NCBI RefSeq assembly: GCF_963576675.1
Contig: NC_088916.1
Location: 2,867,001 to 2,931,000, forward strand
Direction of reading: 5' to 3'
DNA: 64,000 bases
From: Euphorbia lathyris
Lineage: Eukaryota; Streptophyta; Magnoliopsida; Malpighiales; Euphorbiaceae
Numbering within the stretch: the first letter of the stretch is position 1; each line of letters opens with the position of its first letter. A program made the translations under genes and the position numbers. Shown piece after piece: positions 1 to 12,400 of this stretch. The notes beneath the pieces were generated by a model, which was not told where the DNA came from, did not search any database, and worked only from the letters and a program-made list of their open reading frames with translations.

Positions 1-763
1 CCGAAGTCCATGGAGAAGATAGGGAAAAATAGAATATGTTGGAGCCTCAATACTAGAGATTAGTCGATGAAATCACCAGTCGATTCTGCTAAAACTTAGG
101 CGATATCCAAAAAGAGATGGATGACATTAGGTCAGCGCATACAGTAGAGATGACATAATTAAAAGAAAAACTAAAAAAGGTGAAAAAGATCATGCACAAT
201 GACCAAACTATCATTAGGGAATCAGGTCACCAACCATCTCGACCACCTAAAAAGATACACAAACTCATTTATGGAATGATCATAAGCATTGCATTAAAGT
301 GATGATATCATGCAAAATATATTAGGATCTACGTACCCTCATTCTAAACCCACATGAACGTCCAGAGCAAGGAGGACTATCAGATTAGACTAACAGGAAT
401 GAACATCCTTCAAAATATGTGGACCAATAGAATGTTCCTTGAATACTCTTCGGATCATGATTTTTTAATTACGCTTATGATTAATGAATCTCAATTCAAG
501 TATATTACTAACTACCAGAAGATGACACATGTCTTTTGTGGAATCTAAGTAGAAGGTTCTAAAGAGAACGTGACTCCATAGTCAACATATATACATATTG
601 ATCTATTGTAATTACTCTCAATTGTTTTGTCTCTTAACCATATAATCTCCCAACTTAGGCATCAGAATGGGATCGTCTGTCAATAGCCTCACAATAATCC
701 TCTTTCTATCTTACTTCAGACATCAGTGCACTACTCAATAGAATCAATTGTATCACGCAATCA
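1..763. other. gene-free AT-rich stretch
   Basis: No reading frame here resembles a known protein. The first 350 bases look like a badly decayed retroelement coding region, with short lysine-rich frames broken by stops, but I cannot assign a family. No inverted repeat or target duplication is visible. Confidence 0.4.
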
Positions 764-957
764 AGGATGGATCTAGGGGGAGCAGGGGGCTTGAGCACCC
801 ACTGATCGCCGAAAACCACCAAAAATTCAATGGAAACTGTGTACGATGTTTTAATTTTGTTATGTAAAAGCACACAAAAATATCAATTTAGCACTCATAA
901 ATCATGAGAGACCACCACAAGCACTCCCTACAAGTGAGTCCTAGATTTGTCACTACA
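764..957. repeat. small inverted-repeat fragment (MITE-like)
   Basis: The left edge (GGATGGATCTAGG) and the right edge (reverse complement ACAAATCTAGGACTC) share a short imperfect inverted repeat. The interior, with its 'gggggcttgagcaccc' stretch, resembles widespread plant elements that begin near 'ggatctagggggg'. No clear target duplication is seen, so the limits are approximate. Confidence 0.35.
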
Positions 958-1657
958 AACGGTAATTATATGGTATAATTCCTTATGTTCTTTTAAGTAG
1001 ACCTGATCGTGGATCTTAAAGATTATTTAACCTGACCGAATACCTAAAAAATGATTCAGAATTGAATTTAACCATTGCTTTTTCCTTAGCACCAAACTAA
1101 ATGGTATTATCGACTTAATTAGGTACAGTTTTGAAAAGTTTCAAATTTCTAATATTACTAAGTAAATATGTTGGAGATTCTACAACCAGATCGAATATCT
1201 GGAAAAAAAACCCAGAACCAGATTGGACCGTTGATTTCGAATTGTACCATTGACTTTGTTAGATATAATTCAGAATTTTTTTAACTCTCCTAATTGTACC
1301 GAACCGTATTTACTCTAAATAACTAAAGATTAAGGAGATTGATTTTGAAAACTCCATATTTGGGGGCATAAAAATAAAAATAAAAATAAAAATGGAGATA
1401 TAATGGAGATACACGTGGAGGTGTTTTAAGAAAAAGGAAGACAAAAGAAGTAAGTTGCATAGCCAAAAGGGAAGAGAGTTTAGATTCTTTCAAATTTCTT
1501 TTTCTTATGTAAACCGTTTCCATTTTCTAATCTTCAATCTTCATCATGTCCTTTTAGGTGTGTCAACGACAACTCTCTATCTAACTATATCAAGTCTTTT
1601 AAATTAGTCACAATTTCCTCTCAATTTAGTCAACAAGTATAAAATAAATAGTCAATT
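958..1657. other. gene-free stretch
   Basis: AT-rich DNA. Short open frames on the minus strand around 1323-1832 are low-complexity (poly-T and AAATA runs) and resemble no protein. I see no repeat with definable ends. Confidence 0.4.
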
Positions 1658-2209
1658 GCAGCGGCGAATATAAGATTATTCGATTGAGGGGGCCGATTTT
1701 ACACATGCGTTCGCAAAAAAAAAAAAAATCTTTTTTACTAAATCGAATTTGCTTTTTTTTTTTTTTTCTTTTTGGATATATGCATGTTATAACTTGAGTA
1801 GTCAAAAACCAATTTTCAAGTATAATGTACAATTTTTCAAAATTAAGCTAAATTTTGTTTAAGATTCCTAACATGTAAACAAAATTTGGATTTAAGGAGG
1901 GCCAAACAAGTAAAAAATTTAAAAGTTTTGATTTGAGGGGCCTACCAGATCAAAAAAAATTAGAAATTTGGATTTAGAGAGACCTAACAGACCCAAAAAA
2001 ATTAGAAAATTGGGCTTAGGGAGTACCTAATTAGGTACTCGCTAAACCCAATCTTAAAATTTTGAATTTTTGACAAGTATACCACTTAATGGGCCATATT
2101 GGGGGGCTAATTCAACACCCAATATCTTTTTTTGAGACAAGGGGCCGAAACTACCCGGGATCAAGGTGGTTCCGGCGGCCGGAGGGGTCCGGGCCCCTGT
2201 CTACGCCCC
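1658..2209. mobile_element. non-autonomous DNA element with 9-bp target duplication
   Basis: The 552-bp segment is flanked by a perfect 9-bp direct repeat TAGTCAATT at 1649-1657 and 2210-2218. The left end reads GCAGCGGCGAATA and the right end TCTACGCCCC, so the terminal inverted repeats are weak. The right part is GC-rich ('ggcggccggaggggtccggg') against an AT-rich surround. A 9-bp TSD fits a Mutator-like origin and an 8-bp core (AGTCAATT) would fit hAT; the superfamily is undecided. No coding capacity. Confidence 0.6.
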
Positions 2210-2218
2210 TAGTCAATT

Positions 2219-3355
2219 ATTAATATTATTATTTTGTCTAATTATAACTTAACTAGCCAATTTTTATTTTTAGATATTTGAGCTAGTTTGTTTTACCTAC
2301 GTCCCTGTCTATTGCTGTTTGTTATTTGCTATTACGGTTTGTTATTGAAAAAAACTGCTTTTCCAAAAAACAGAGATTTCATGCTTTTATAAAAGGCTAT
2401 TTTTCATGTATAAAATATAAATAAGAGGTCACCAATCAAATACTTAAAACTCTCCATTTTAAAGTGAAAAGATAAATATCAACAACGAAACGGTCCTTAG
2501 AAAATTTTGAATTGATCTACTTGTAAAATAGGATGAGGTCCAAATTAAAATTATGTTTTCTACTAAAATAAAAAAAAATCACTAAAAACATTTATTTCAA
2601 TTCTTCTATTTAAAAATGAGGTTAATTACATATAGATTCCATGTGGTTTCATCGATTTACAGATACATACTTGTAGTTGTAAAATTTTGCATTTGAATTC
2701 ATTTTGTCAGAATTTGGCCGATAACGACCTCGAAATCAAATTTTTTAAGAGTTAAATGATATTTTAAGCAACTTTAATTCTTTAACCTTTTAGGTTTGAA
2801 GTTATTTAGGCGTTGGTTTTTTATGAGACAGAAAGTTAATGTTTAAAAAGAAAAAACTCTAAAAATGATGATTTTGAAAAATTAAAAATATGGTTCTATA
2901 GAAAATATGATAAATTTTATTTCAATTATGGACAAGGTTCAGTTGACGGTTTCTCATAACCTAATTGGCGATTTCAAAACGCATTGTAAACTTCTTTGGT
3001 AAAAATGACGCGTCTTCTTTCGAGAATTTGTGGATCTGCCACTACTGATGGCTCAAAGTACGTTAATTCCTTGTGTCCCTAGCTCCATCTTTGAATTTAG
3101 GTAAAAGTTACGTTTTATAAATTCTATTACCTACCTCTAACATTGCTTCAAAAATATCAAAAATAAAATTTACAAAACATTATTAATGATAAATTTGAAA
3201 ATAAAATTTTCTTTTTTTTTTCACTCAAAAAAAAAAAAAATAAAAAAATAAAAAAAGAGATATTTTGTTGGTACCTGCTGTTTCAATTATGAATTATTTT
3301 GTTTCTATCCAATTTTATTTTATTTTTAAATGGAATAGTTTGATAAATAAATAAA
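2219..3355. other. gene-free stretch with one-armed MITE relative
   Basis: At about 2625-2935 there is a single-arm relative of the element at 3363-3862: it shares the core words 'aactttaattctt', 'gttatttagg' and 'gagaaagttaatgttta', but its right arm is missing. The rest is poly-A/T-rich DNA, with an A run near 3226-3256, and no gene. Confidence 0.45.
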
Positions 3356-3362
3356 TTAATTA

Positions 3363-3862
3363 GGGTAAATTTCAAATAAAACCCCTGTGGTTTCACTAAT
3401 TTTCAGATAAAGGACTGTGGTTTACTTTTTGTCAAAACGAGGATTGAGGTTTCGCATTTGGATTAATGCTATTAAAACCATCTTTAACGACCTGAAAATG
3501 AAAATTTTCAAGAATTAAAGTTGTTCAATGTCATATTTTTTATGGAACTACATTTTCGATTTTCGAAAATCATCTTTTTTAGAATTTTCTCTCTCTAAAC
3601 ATTAACTTTCTCTCTCTTTACCAAACATCATCTAAACAATCTCAAAATAAAAAAGTTGAAGAATTAAAGTTGTTTAGAATATTAGTAGTTCTTAAAATAT
3701 GTCATTTTTGAAGTCGTCAATGGTGATTTTAATAGTATCAATCGAAAAAAGTCCTTATTTTGCTAAAGTTAAAAACCTCAATCCTCGTTTTGACAAAAAG
3801 TAAACCACAGTCATTTATCTGAAAATTAGTGAAACCACATGGGTTTTATTTGAAGTTTACCC
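3363..3862. mobile_element. MITE with long inverted repeats, TTAATTA duplication
   Basis: A 500-bp element with nearly perfect terminal inverted repeats of more than 60 bp: the left begins GGGTAAATTTCAAATAAAAC and the right is its reverse complement with few changes. A 7-bp TTAATTA flanks it at 3356-3362 and 3863-3869. The core (about 3500-3700) is shared with elements at 13620-14095, 21830-22465, 39597-40111 and 56969-57402. It encodes no protein. The transposase that moved it is unknown; Mutator-like is possible because one relative shows an 8-9 bp duplication. Confidence 0.75.
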
Positions 3863-3869
3863 TTAATTA

Positions 3870-5639
3870 AAAGAGGACAAGTGTGGAGAATGAATAGGTG
3901 AAGAAAAGAGAATAAGAGTCACCGGCCAAAAGATAGAATGACAATAGACTACGTTTCCATAAATGTATCATCTTCTTTGCTATCCACTTGTCCATTTTTA
4001 GTAAGTGCCTTCCCCTTTGTCTTTCCCATTCCTCTATTTTTTCTTTCTTTAAGAAAATATCAAAATTTCCCTAAGTACATTAATTAGTGTAGTTTGTGAT
4101 AACCGTAACGTTACAGAAAAACTTGTCCCGTGTGTCACGGGACCAGTCATTGGGGCCAGTGTGACGCTTACTTATCTCCTGAAGTAAGCCAGTCAAGGGA
4201 ATTAGATCATACTATCTGCAATAACCATACATAGTGGGTTAGACATAAACCATACGCGGGGGATTATAGTATTATGCGTACGATATAATCATATAGGCAA
4301 CCATCACATTCATACACACATGGAGAATGTATAAGGCACACAAGAATGAACAATACACGGATGCTGTTATTCATATATAAGCAGCAATGTTACATCAAAG
4401 AGGTCCCATTCGTAATCCAATGTGACAAGCCACTCCCCCTATAGTGTTTCTTACACCAATTTGAAGTCTATGGTCAACGACCATTACAATGTTTGAATGC
4501 TACACTAAAGTCACTCTTCCCTCATTACATAACATGATTACAATGATAGTCCCCCTTATACTGTGGCAAGAGTCACTGTCTTGAAGGTGATTTCAACAGA
4601 CAGAGGTACAATCTAAGATCTGTTCGCTCCCTAAAGTCAACACAAAAGGCTTCCAAACTTGTGCACTCAAAGTGAAAAAGCAGTGGAACAACAAGATAGT
4701 TTATTTACCCAAAAAAGTTTTAGAGAGAAGAACAAAAATCAGTATGGTAGAAGAAAGATCAAAACGACATTATATTTTCTATATAAAAACTGAACGTTGG
4801 GACGTGTAGTTGAGGAGAAAGAATAGGAGAAAAAGTCTCTGACTAATGGAGAATAATTAGAAATTTAAACATTCTAATTTTGTTGTTGAAAAATATGAAG
4901 TAGTTGATGAAACACTCAAAAGAGAATTAACTTGTGAGAAAAAATAAAAAATACGGACCTAGTCCAGTCGGGACGGGTGTCGCGCACGCGTGTGGTATTT
5001 ACCAAAATCCACTAAACACAATTTAAAAGCTCACAAAATCCAAAACATTATAAACTCTTTTAACCTTTTCCAAGTTTTCCAACATGGAATATAAAAACTA
5101 CTTTATGTGAAAAAGCCTACACACATACTCTTACATGTTTTAAAGGCTTTAATACTATAAGCCATTTCCAACAATAACAACACATCTTGCATGGGCGGGT
5201 ATTGAAATGTACCGAGTAGACGTTAACTTACTTTTAAGGATACTCTAATAGGGGTATATATATACTCTCTCATGACGTGCTCGTCCTAATTGGACTGTTT
5301 TCCTATTTTGTTGTCTTCCTTCTTCTAGAAGGAATAACAGTTTCCTCAAGATTCTGCATAATAACACAAGAGGTACAATGGCGTGACAATATACATCTTT
5401 CATCCTTATCTTCTTTTCACCGGCTTCCGACGAATTTCTTGACTAATCATTTTCTTATATTTTAAAAGTTATCATTAATATATATGCATAATAAAATTAT
5501 ATGTAACCCGAAAACATGACACGGAATCGACACTAACCCGAACATGTTATCACGATTATGACACGAAAGTTTTTGGGTAGGGTTTGAGTTTATTCTTTTT
5601 AACACGAACCCGAAAATGACACAACACGAACACGATAAT
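3870..5639. other. gene-free stretch, possible LTR remnant
   Basis: No gene is supported. 4090-4730 has higher complexity and GC content than its surroundings (for example 'cttgtcccgtgtgtcacggg') and may be an old LTR or retroelement remnant, but I cannot find matching ends or a target duplication. The remainder is ordinary AT-rich DNA. Confidence 0.35.
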
Positions 5640-6165
5640 TGTAAGGTCTAGCAAAAATACCCTTAACGTTGACAATTAGGAGTAATTTTACCCCTAATGT
5701 CTAAATGGTGCAATTTTAGCCTTAAAGTAAGCAGTCAATAGCAAATTTACGCCTAACATTGACAAGTTGGATCAATTTTAGACATTATTATAAAAGATAA
5801 ATATTTTGTTTCTTATGCTACACGAGTTGCATGTCAATTGGTTCGAAAAAAAGTAACATTTTTTTGTGAATTAATAATATTGGAGATTAATATTTTTAAG
5901 TTCGATGAAATATTTGCATTTTTTTTATCCAAGTTATACATAATACAGTATAATTTTTAAATTTTTGTTGTTAAAAAAGAATTCATGTCTATTTATATGG
6001 TTATAATTTGGTACTATTAGTGATAAAATGATGCACATGTTAAATGTAGATGACATGATTCATTGATAAATTATTTTTTAAATTCACTCAATTTACCAAC
6101 GTTATAAGTAAATTTACTCTTTACCCTAAATATTAGAAGTAAAATTAGGGATAAAATTGGTTATA
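5640..6165. mobile_element. decayed copy of the GGATAAGGTGC MITE family
   Basis: It shares order and wording with the two better copies at 18369-18933 and 40206-40766: 'gcaaaaatacccttaacgttgac' at the left, a core of 'gatggattaatattggagattaat' type, and 'attagaagtaaaattaggg' at the right. The right terminal repeat is incomplete and no target duplication can be read, so this is an older or truncated copy. Confidence 0.5.
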
Positions 6166-6629
6166 ACTATTATTATTTTTTTTTATTTTTTTTGCATGTT
6201 ATCCTTACATAATATAAAGTAAATAATCCAAGGAAAAGGAATTATGAAACTAAAATAAAGTATTTAAGTAATTTACTCAATCAAATTAAAAGATTCCTAA
6301 ATTCCAATTTTGAACTCCACTGAGAAGACAAAATCAAAGGCATTTGATGCCTTTCCCGTTAATCCAAAAGGTCATTTCTTCCATTAAAATGAAAATAGCC
6401 CGTGTATCTATCTGAAAAATTTAAGGTAAATTTATTTGTCGAAAAATACCGTGCTTTTAGAAAGTATTGGATAATGGATTTTTTTCGTTTTAGATCATAA
6501 AATATTTTTTTGATGTTTGACTATAGTATAAAAAAACAGAAAAAGAAGTGATGAGTGGTTACTATTTTTAAAAGGGTTTGAAGGAAAATAGTAAAATTCT
6601 AAAAAGTTAGGAAAATATTTTACTCTTTG

Positions 6630-7095
6630 AAAGGGTACAGACTTAAAGCTTTACTCGGCTCCTGATTTATCCAAAATTTCATTATTTGGTCGTATTTGGC
6701 CTTTGATCTATTCCATTTGGTGAAATTTCACCAAATTTATATGAATACTTAACATAATCGTTATCTCATTGACAAGTAATGATATTTTGACATTTGAATT
6801 TGAAAACGTGATATTTTTTAAAGTTTTTTTTTTGTCACATTATGCGGAAATAGTTAATTAGATTAAAAAATAAAAAAATAAAAAACAAATCCTAAACTAA
6901 AATCTATTAAGTTCAAGTGTCAAAATATCGTTACTTATCAATGAGATAACGATTCAGTTAAGTTTGAATATAAATTGAAATTTCACCAATTGAGATAGGT
7001 TACGGGCTAAATATAACCAAATAATTTGTTAGAGGCCCAATGACAAAATTTGGTATAGATCAGTTGTGAAATAGTACTTTGAGTCTAAAGGTAAA
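6630..7095. repeat. imperfect inverted-repeat element
   Basis: The left arm contains 'aatttcattatttggtcgtatttggcc' and 'cgttatctcattgacaagtaatg', and both reappear reverse-complemented near 6920-7060 ('cgttacttatcaatgagataacg'). This makes a foldback of about 460 bp with divergent arms. A related element lies at 32690-33065. No coding capacity. Confidence 0.5.
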
Positions 7096-7207
7096 ACATT
7101 TTCCACACTTTTTTCAATATTAAAAAAGGAGATAGAAATTGTTTAGTAAAATTCCGAAACAGCTACTTTTTTTTTTTTCAAAATAAACAACTAATATCTC
7201 ATTTCCA

Positions 7208-7408
7208 TTGGCAATAACAAACAGCCATCAACAAACAACAAGTGCTCTCTCAAAACAAAAACCGTTGCTCCTCCTCCTTACTTTCTTCTCTCTTTTCTTA
7301 CTATTTTTTTTATCAATGTCTTCAAACTTTCATATCTTCTGTGGATCTACTTTAAGAGGAAGAAGGAAGTCCATTCTTCCTCCTCTCAATGAGTTAGGTT
7401 TATTGTAA
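7208..7408 (+). other. candidate small secreted-peptide-like frame, no ATG
   Basis: A 66-codon open frame has a short polar start, a hydrophobic run of about 20 residues rich in Leu and Phe (a signal peptide or membrane anchor), and a short basic tail ending RGRRKSILPPLNELGLL. The first codon is TTG in the context ccaTTGGCA, where one substitution would give ATG; the first true in-frame ATG is at about 7316, after the hydrophobic run. I do not recognise the tail as a known signalling-peptide motif. It could be a decayed small-peptide gene, the first exon of a gene I cannot follow, or chance. Confidence 0.2.
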
Positions 7409-8034
7409 TTTTTTTAGCCAGTGTTTATATATTTTATTGGATCTCTTTATCCGTTTGAATTGTATCTGTTCTTCATTATTATACTATTTATTCATTTTTC
7501 GGATTTAGCATGAGCGGAAACGATATATTTTATACATGGATCAATATATCTACGTGGTTGCAACAAACGAAAGGATTCAAATCCGAATGTTCAGAATGAC
7601 TTAAATGATGAAAATTCGATTGCAGTTGGATTTGGATTTCAATGAAATATATTTTTTTATTTTGTACATTTTATAGCTTTTTATGCTTTTTATAGTTATT
7701 TTCGCCGTATTACGAATTTTATAAAGTTTTTTACCTTTTCCGTTTGTAATTTTCATCTCATTGTGTATTTTCATAAAAAAACAAATATCAAACAACAAAT
7801 AGCTGAATCAAACGCTGTTTAAATCTATCAAATTTGATACCTATCCAAAGAAGAATTATTAAATGGATTTTTTCTTATCAAATAATGAATGTTTTGAAAA
7901 AGAAAATAATTGTGGGACAGAAAGAATATTTAAAAATATATAAAAAAACATTTTTACAGAATAAATAAAGCTCTGAAGTTAAAAAGGCATTAGGCGCCAA
8001 GTAAAAAATGGCGTTTTTAATTTAATTTAATTTT

Positions 8035-9460
8035 ATTTTAAGTATAAAAATAGTAATAAACACAGAGACAATTGAGTTGTTAATCATTGGAACCAAAAAA
8101 AAAAAAAAACTTTTCTTCCCATTTTCATCTTCTTCTTCTTTCTTTCTCTCTGTATTCAATTCAACTTTCGATCGAACCTTCCCAATATTCTCTCTCTCTC
8201 TCTAACTTCACCGGAATTAGATATTTCTTCTACGAATTTTGGAATATTCACATTTTAATTTTTTCCACTTTTTCTTCGATTTTGATTCTGGTTTAGCTTC
8301 AGTTTTACTTGAATTTTGACTCTCCACAATCTCAACTGCCAGCTGTTTTTTTCCACAGAAGTTCCTAATGGTGAGCAAGGTTTCAATCATTGTATCTTTT
8401 TTCCTCAATTTCTTTTCTGTAGCATCGATTTTGTAAAATTTGATTGTATGTTTGCTAAGTAAGTTGAGGATTGAAGCTGATTTTGAATCTCTTTTCTTGC
8501 ATCGTCTTGATAATCTGTGGGTTCTTCTCCATATAGAGAGCTGAACTCCGTTGATTTAGAATGTTTATTGAATTGTTTCACCTTTATGGGTTTTTTCTTC
8601 CTTCTACCGGATTGATACCTAGCCCAATTGGAGAGACTTCATAGTTCATACTAACTCATGAGCTTTTAAATTAATCTAGTTGATGTTTGAGCTACTCCTC
8701 TTTGAAAACTCTTAATTCTGGTTGAGCTGGAATTTCCTTAACTTTCGCGTTTTTCTTTTGAAATTTCATGTGAGGTACTAAGGGACACTGGTTCGTTTCT
8801 CGCACTTTTAGTTCATTTCAGCACTTTATTGAACTTTACATCTTTCAAAATGGGGAAAAAATATGTAAATTGTCAAGTGTCATGATTTACTCGTGATTCA
8901 CCTGCTTTTATTGGTTTTCCTCTCTCAACCATTAACTGTTAGCCATATTGAATCTTTTTTGCTACCTTTCTGCAGAAATCACCCTGAAATACTTGAAGTT
9001 GTGACCCATTGGTCAAATTTCTGTTAAGACATAAGGTAAAATTATTTACATTTTGCAGTCAAATATGTAGGAATAATAGTATTTGTTATATATTTGTATA
9101 TTTATTGTCTGTGAGTATACATGTGGCATCAATTTCAAAGTTTTTGGTGAGTTTTGGTAGGTCTCTGGATACTGCTCGTGAGTGAGCTACTACTTGTGCT
9201 TTGTTGGTTGGGACATTTATTTACTTCTCTTTTTGCCTTGCATAATGCTTATCCTCCACTTCTCCTTGTGATTTCTGACTATATTTTTTAAAATATTTTT
9301 TTAATAGTTTTTACCAATTCATATCTTAGGAATCCTTACCTTTTCTGTGTTGTGTTTTTGCATCAGTGCTGTTTCCCATAAGCCCATGTCTTAGATCTCA
9401 TTTTTCTTTTGCTGACTGGCTTTCTGTCGCTTGGATTGGTGTACAAGTGAATATTAGGAT
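8035..9460 (+). promoter_or_regulatory. promoter and 5' leader with introns of the BRO1 gene
   Basis: A TATA-like box (TATAAAAATA) sits near 8043. The DNA after it is CT-rich (8130-8210), as plant leaders often are. A first leader exon could end near 8370 at AATG/GTGAGC. A second untranslated exon could run 8976-9033, between TTCTGCAG and AAG/GTAAAA. A third leader exon would start after an AG near 9449 and carry the ATG. These junctions rest only on splice-site consensus; cDNA would settle them. Confidence 0.45.
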
Positions 9461-12400
9461 ATGGGCTGTCTTGTGTCTACACCGAAGGATTCTGGTGGAA
9501 ATAGAAGGAGACCAGGGAGTATAGGAGAAGTTTTTGTTTATATTCCGGGTTTTCGGATACCGAAAGCTGTTGATTTTTCTGCATCACTCGGTGATCACTT
9601 GTCAAAGAGTTTAGTCGAACGCCTATCTGCTTTAAGAACACGAATTGTTGTTATGGCTGCTCAAGAAGCTCCAACAGTGACAAGAACAAAGAGAAAAAGT
9701 GCTACCCAACATGGTATGTTGTAAGAAAATTTGATGTGTGTATGTCTTGCTAAATTAGTTGTTGGGTTTGATCATTCACATTGCGAACTGATATGTTGTT
9801 TGAAGGAGGTTCAACGTTGGCAGATCTTCATCAGGCTCTTGAAGATTACATGCCTGTTCTTTTGGGATTAGTTAAAGATGGAAGCCATCTGCAACACAAG
9901 GTGCAGTTTGTGTGGATAAATCAAGAGGACGATGCAGAGGTGGGGGGCAGGAGTGGTTAACTAGTTTATTATCTTTTAATAGGATTATTTGGTTCAGCAC
10001 TTTTTTTATTGTGGCTTATTATTCCTTTTTCATGCAAAAATGACATTGCTTGATATGCAGTTATGTTATTGCAGGAAACATCCATGTCTAATGCATGGTA
10101 TGAGGTATTGTCAGTTTTGCACTTAATGGCAATGCTGTTATTGTCACAGGCCAACTTGTTGCTTCTCCCGAGAACATCTCCTGATGGTCATCAGCCAAAA
10201 GTATCAGCAGGTAGGTAACTGGAGGAAAAAAAATTCGTGGTGATTGTGCACTTGAGTGTCACCCTTTCTTCTCTCTCCCCACCCCAATTTCTCCTTCTAA
10301 TGTTGGTCATATTAATATTTAATTCTTTTCATAGAATCAGTTCATTTTTTCTTGGAAAACATGTTAAAATGTCTCTTTTTTGGCTGTTCCAACTTGGGAG
10401 ACTAAATATTGGCAACACCTAGAGCTCTGTAGAAACTTCGTTATTATAAATTTGCATACTCAATGTCATCAATAGCAAATATAGATTGATCATGCCACAG
10501 TAGCTAGTTAATGAAACTCTTCATAACATAGATACAACAAAAGTATCTGTTAATGCCAATATGCAATCTATGAAATTGATACATTGTATCTGCATGTAAC
10601 CATAACACTTTTTTATTCAAGTTTTGACAATATTAGTAGTGGTTGGGATTTGGGAAGTAGGAATTTGACGCTTTTGGGAAATTTTCATATATAAAAAGAT
10701 TTTATTGATAATTTGATAGATTGGAGGGAGTGATCACTCTGGGAGACTCGAATGAGTTGGAGAGCTGCTGAGCAGTGGGCTTCAAATTAATTATTGATGC
10801 AACAAAAAGTTCTGTACAGGTTAGAATTTTCGGGGAATGAGATTAGATGTTAGAACCAAGACAAGGAAATTGATGTTTTGGCAGGGAGTGGCTCAGTTAT
10901 AGATTGCTCTGCATTATGAACTATAACTTGGAGTCAGTTTAAGATTACTTTCAGGCTATTTTCTGTAATTTAAGACTTTTATAGAACTTTTAAGGTTTTG
11001 AGCAAAGATCATCTGCATTTTGTGTCAGATTATATGTCCAACAAAGGAAAAATCAAGATATATTGGTGTTGCACCTACAATTCTCTTGGCACATCATATT
11101 AAGTCTCATAACCCTAGTGTAGAGTCCACAAAATGCAGATGCTTGAATTCTTTCTTAACTTATTCTAGTGTAATTGAAAAGTTAAAAAGAAATTAAATGT
11201 AGCATTTCAAATCCAACATTCCAACTAGGGCATATGTTTTAACACAAATCTAGTATTAGTAACTACTCCCTTCATTCTTTTCTACATGTTGTTTAAGGTT
11301 TTTCATCTAGATCAACTAGATCAATAAAGTATTAGTTACGCTATTAAAATGATAGATTTACCCTTAATACTTCTCTTTTAAAGCTCCACTTTCTGTGCCA
11401 AAATTCTCCTTTTTCTTAATTACTATGGCTTAATTATAGGATTGTTTGCATTACTACTAAACATCTCTTAGAATAAATAAGGGCAAATTTGAAAAAATAT
11501 ATCAAAAGTGCATTGATAATATATAACGTTGTATATAAATGAAAATTGATAAGCTTTAAAAGTCATATAATAAAAAAAACGGAGGGAGTAAGTATCAAAT
11601 TCCAGTCGGACCTATGTCCTTGTTAACATAAAAGACTAAAAGGATAAATTGTGATGCTACAACCTTGTCCATTTCAACGTAGTGGCTTTAGGTATTTAGG
11701 GAATGCGATATCCTTTTTTTCTCTCTCTTATGAGAGGGTCCCCTACTATCTTTTCCTGACCCAACTCAATTTTTTTTGGCGCAATTAAGTTAATTGAAGA
11801 CTCAATCGCCAACTACTGGAGGGCTTTAAGAACAAGATATTGTCAAGCTGACAATTGAGGCAACCTAGACAACTTATTGATAATTAGTTGATTTGGTCAA
11901 CTTAACTTTTCTTTCTATAAGATTAACTAATTTTTGTAGGGGATTTTTGGTGATTTTATCCTTTGAAGTCAATTAATGGTTCTTAATAATAATTTTGTAT
12001 GTTAGGCCTAACAGCAAAGATACCAATCCTGTTTTCAAGTTTGCAAATGTACCCAATAAATTACAAATTTTTCTTTCATATTCTAAATCTCCCCCTCCCC
12101 GAATTGGTTTTTATATTACCTATTTTCTCCTAAATTTGTCATTTTCTTTCATTCTTGTTCTTAATCCTTTCCGATGGTTTTATTCCTATTTCCTTTTTCA
12201 TTACTTATTTTGTAGAGGCTTCATTGTTGTATGTGGACGCTTGTGGTTGGCTCCTTCCCTCTTTTTGGGAAGAAGGGACCATCTTGTTCACAGGCCTACA
12301 CTCAAGCTAATTACTTCTGAGTGGGATAAACATTTGTTAGAAGGGACACAATAAGTTTCTAGATGACAAAAAGACAATATTGAGCGGGGGATGGGGAAAG

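Noticed and set aside
11995..12354. A 119-residue plus-strand gene
   Set aside because: It lies wholly in BRO1 intron 3, has no ATG-context support and no known domain.
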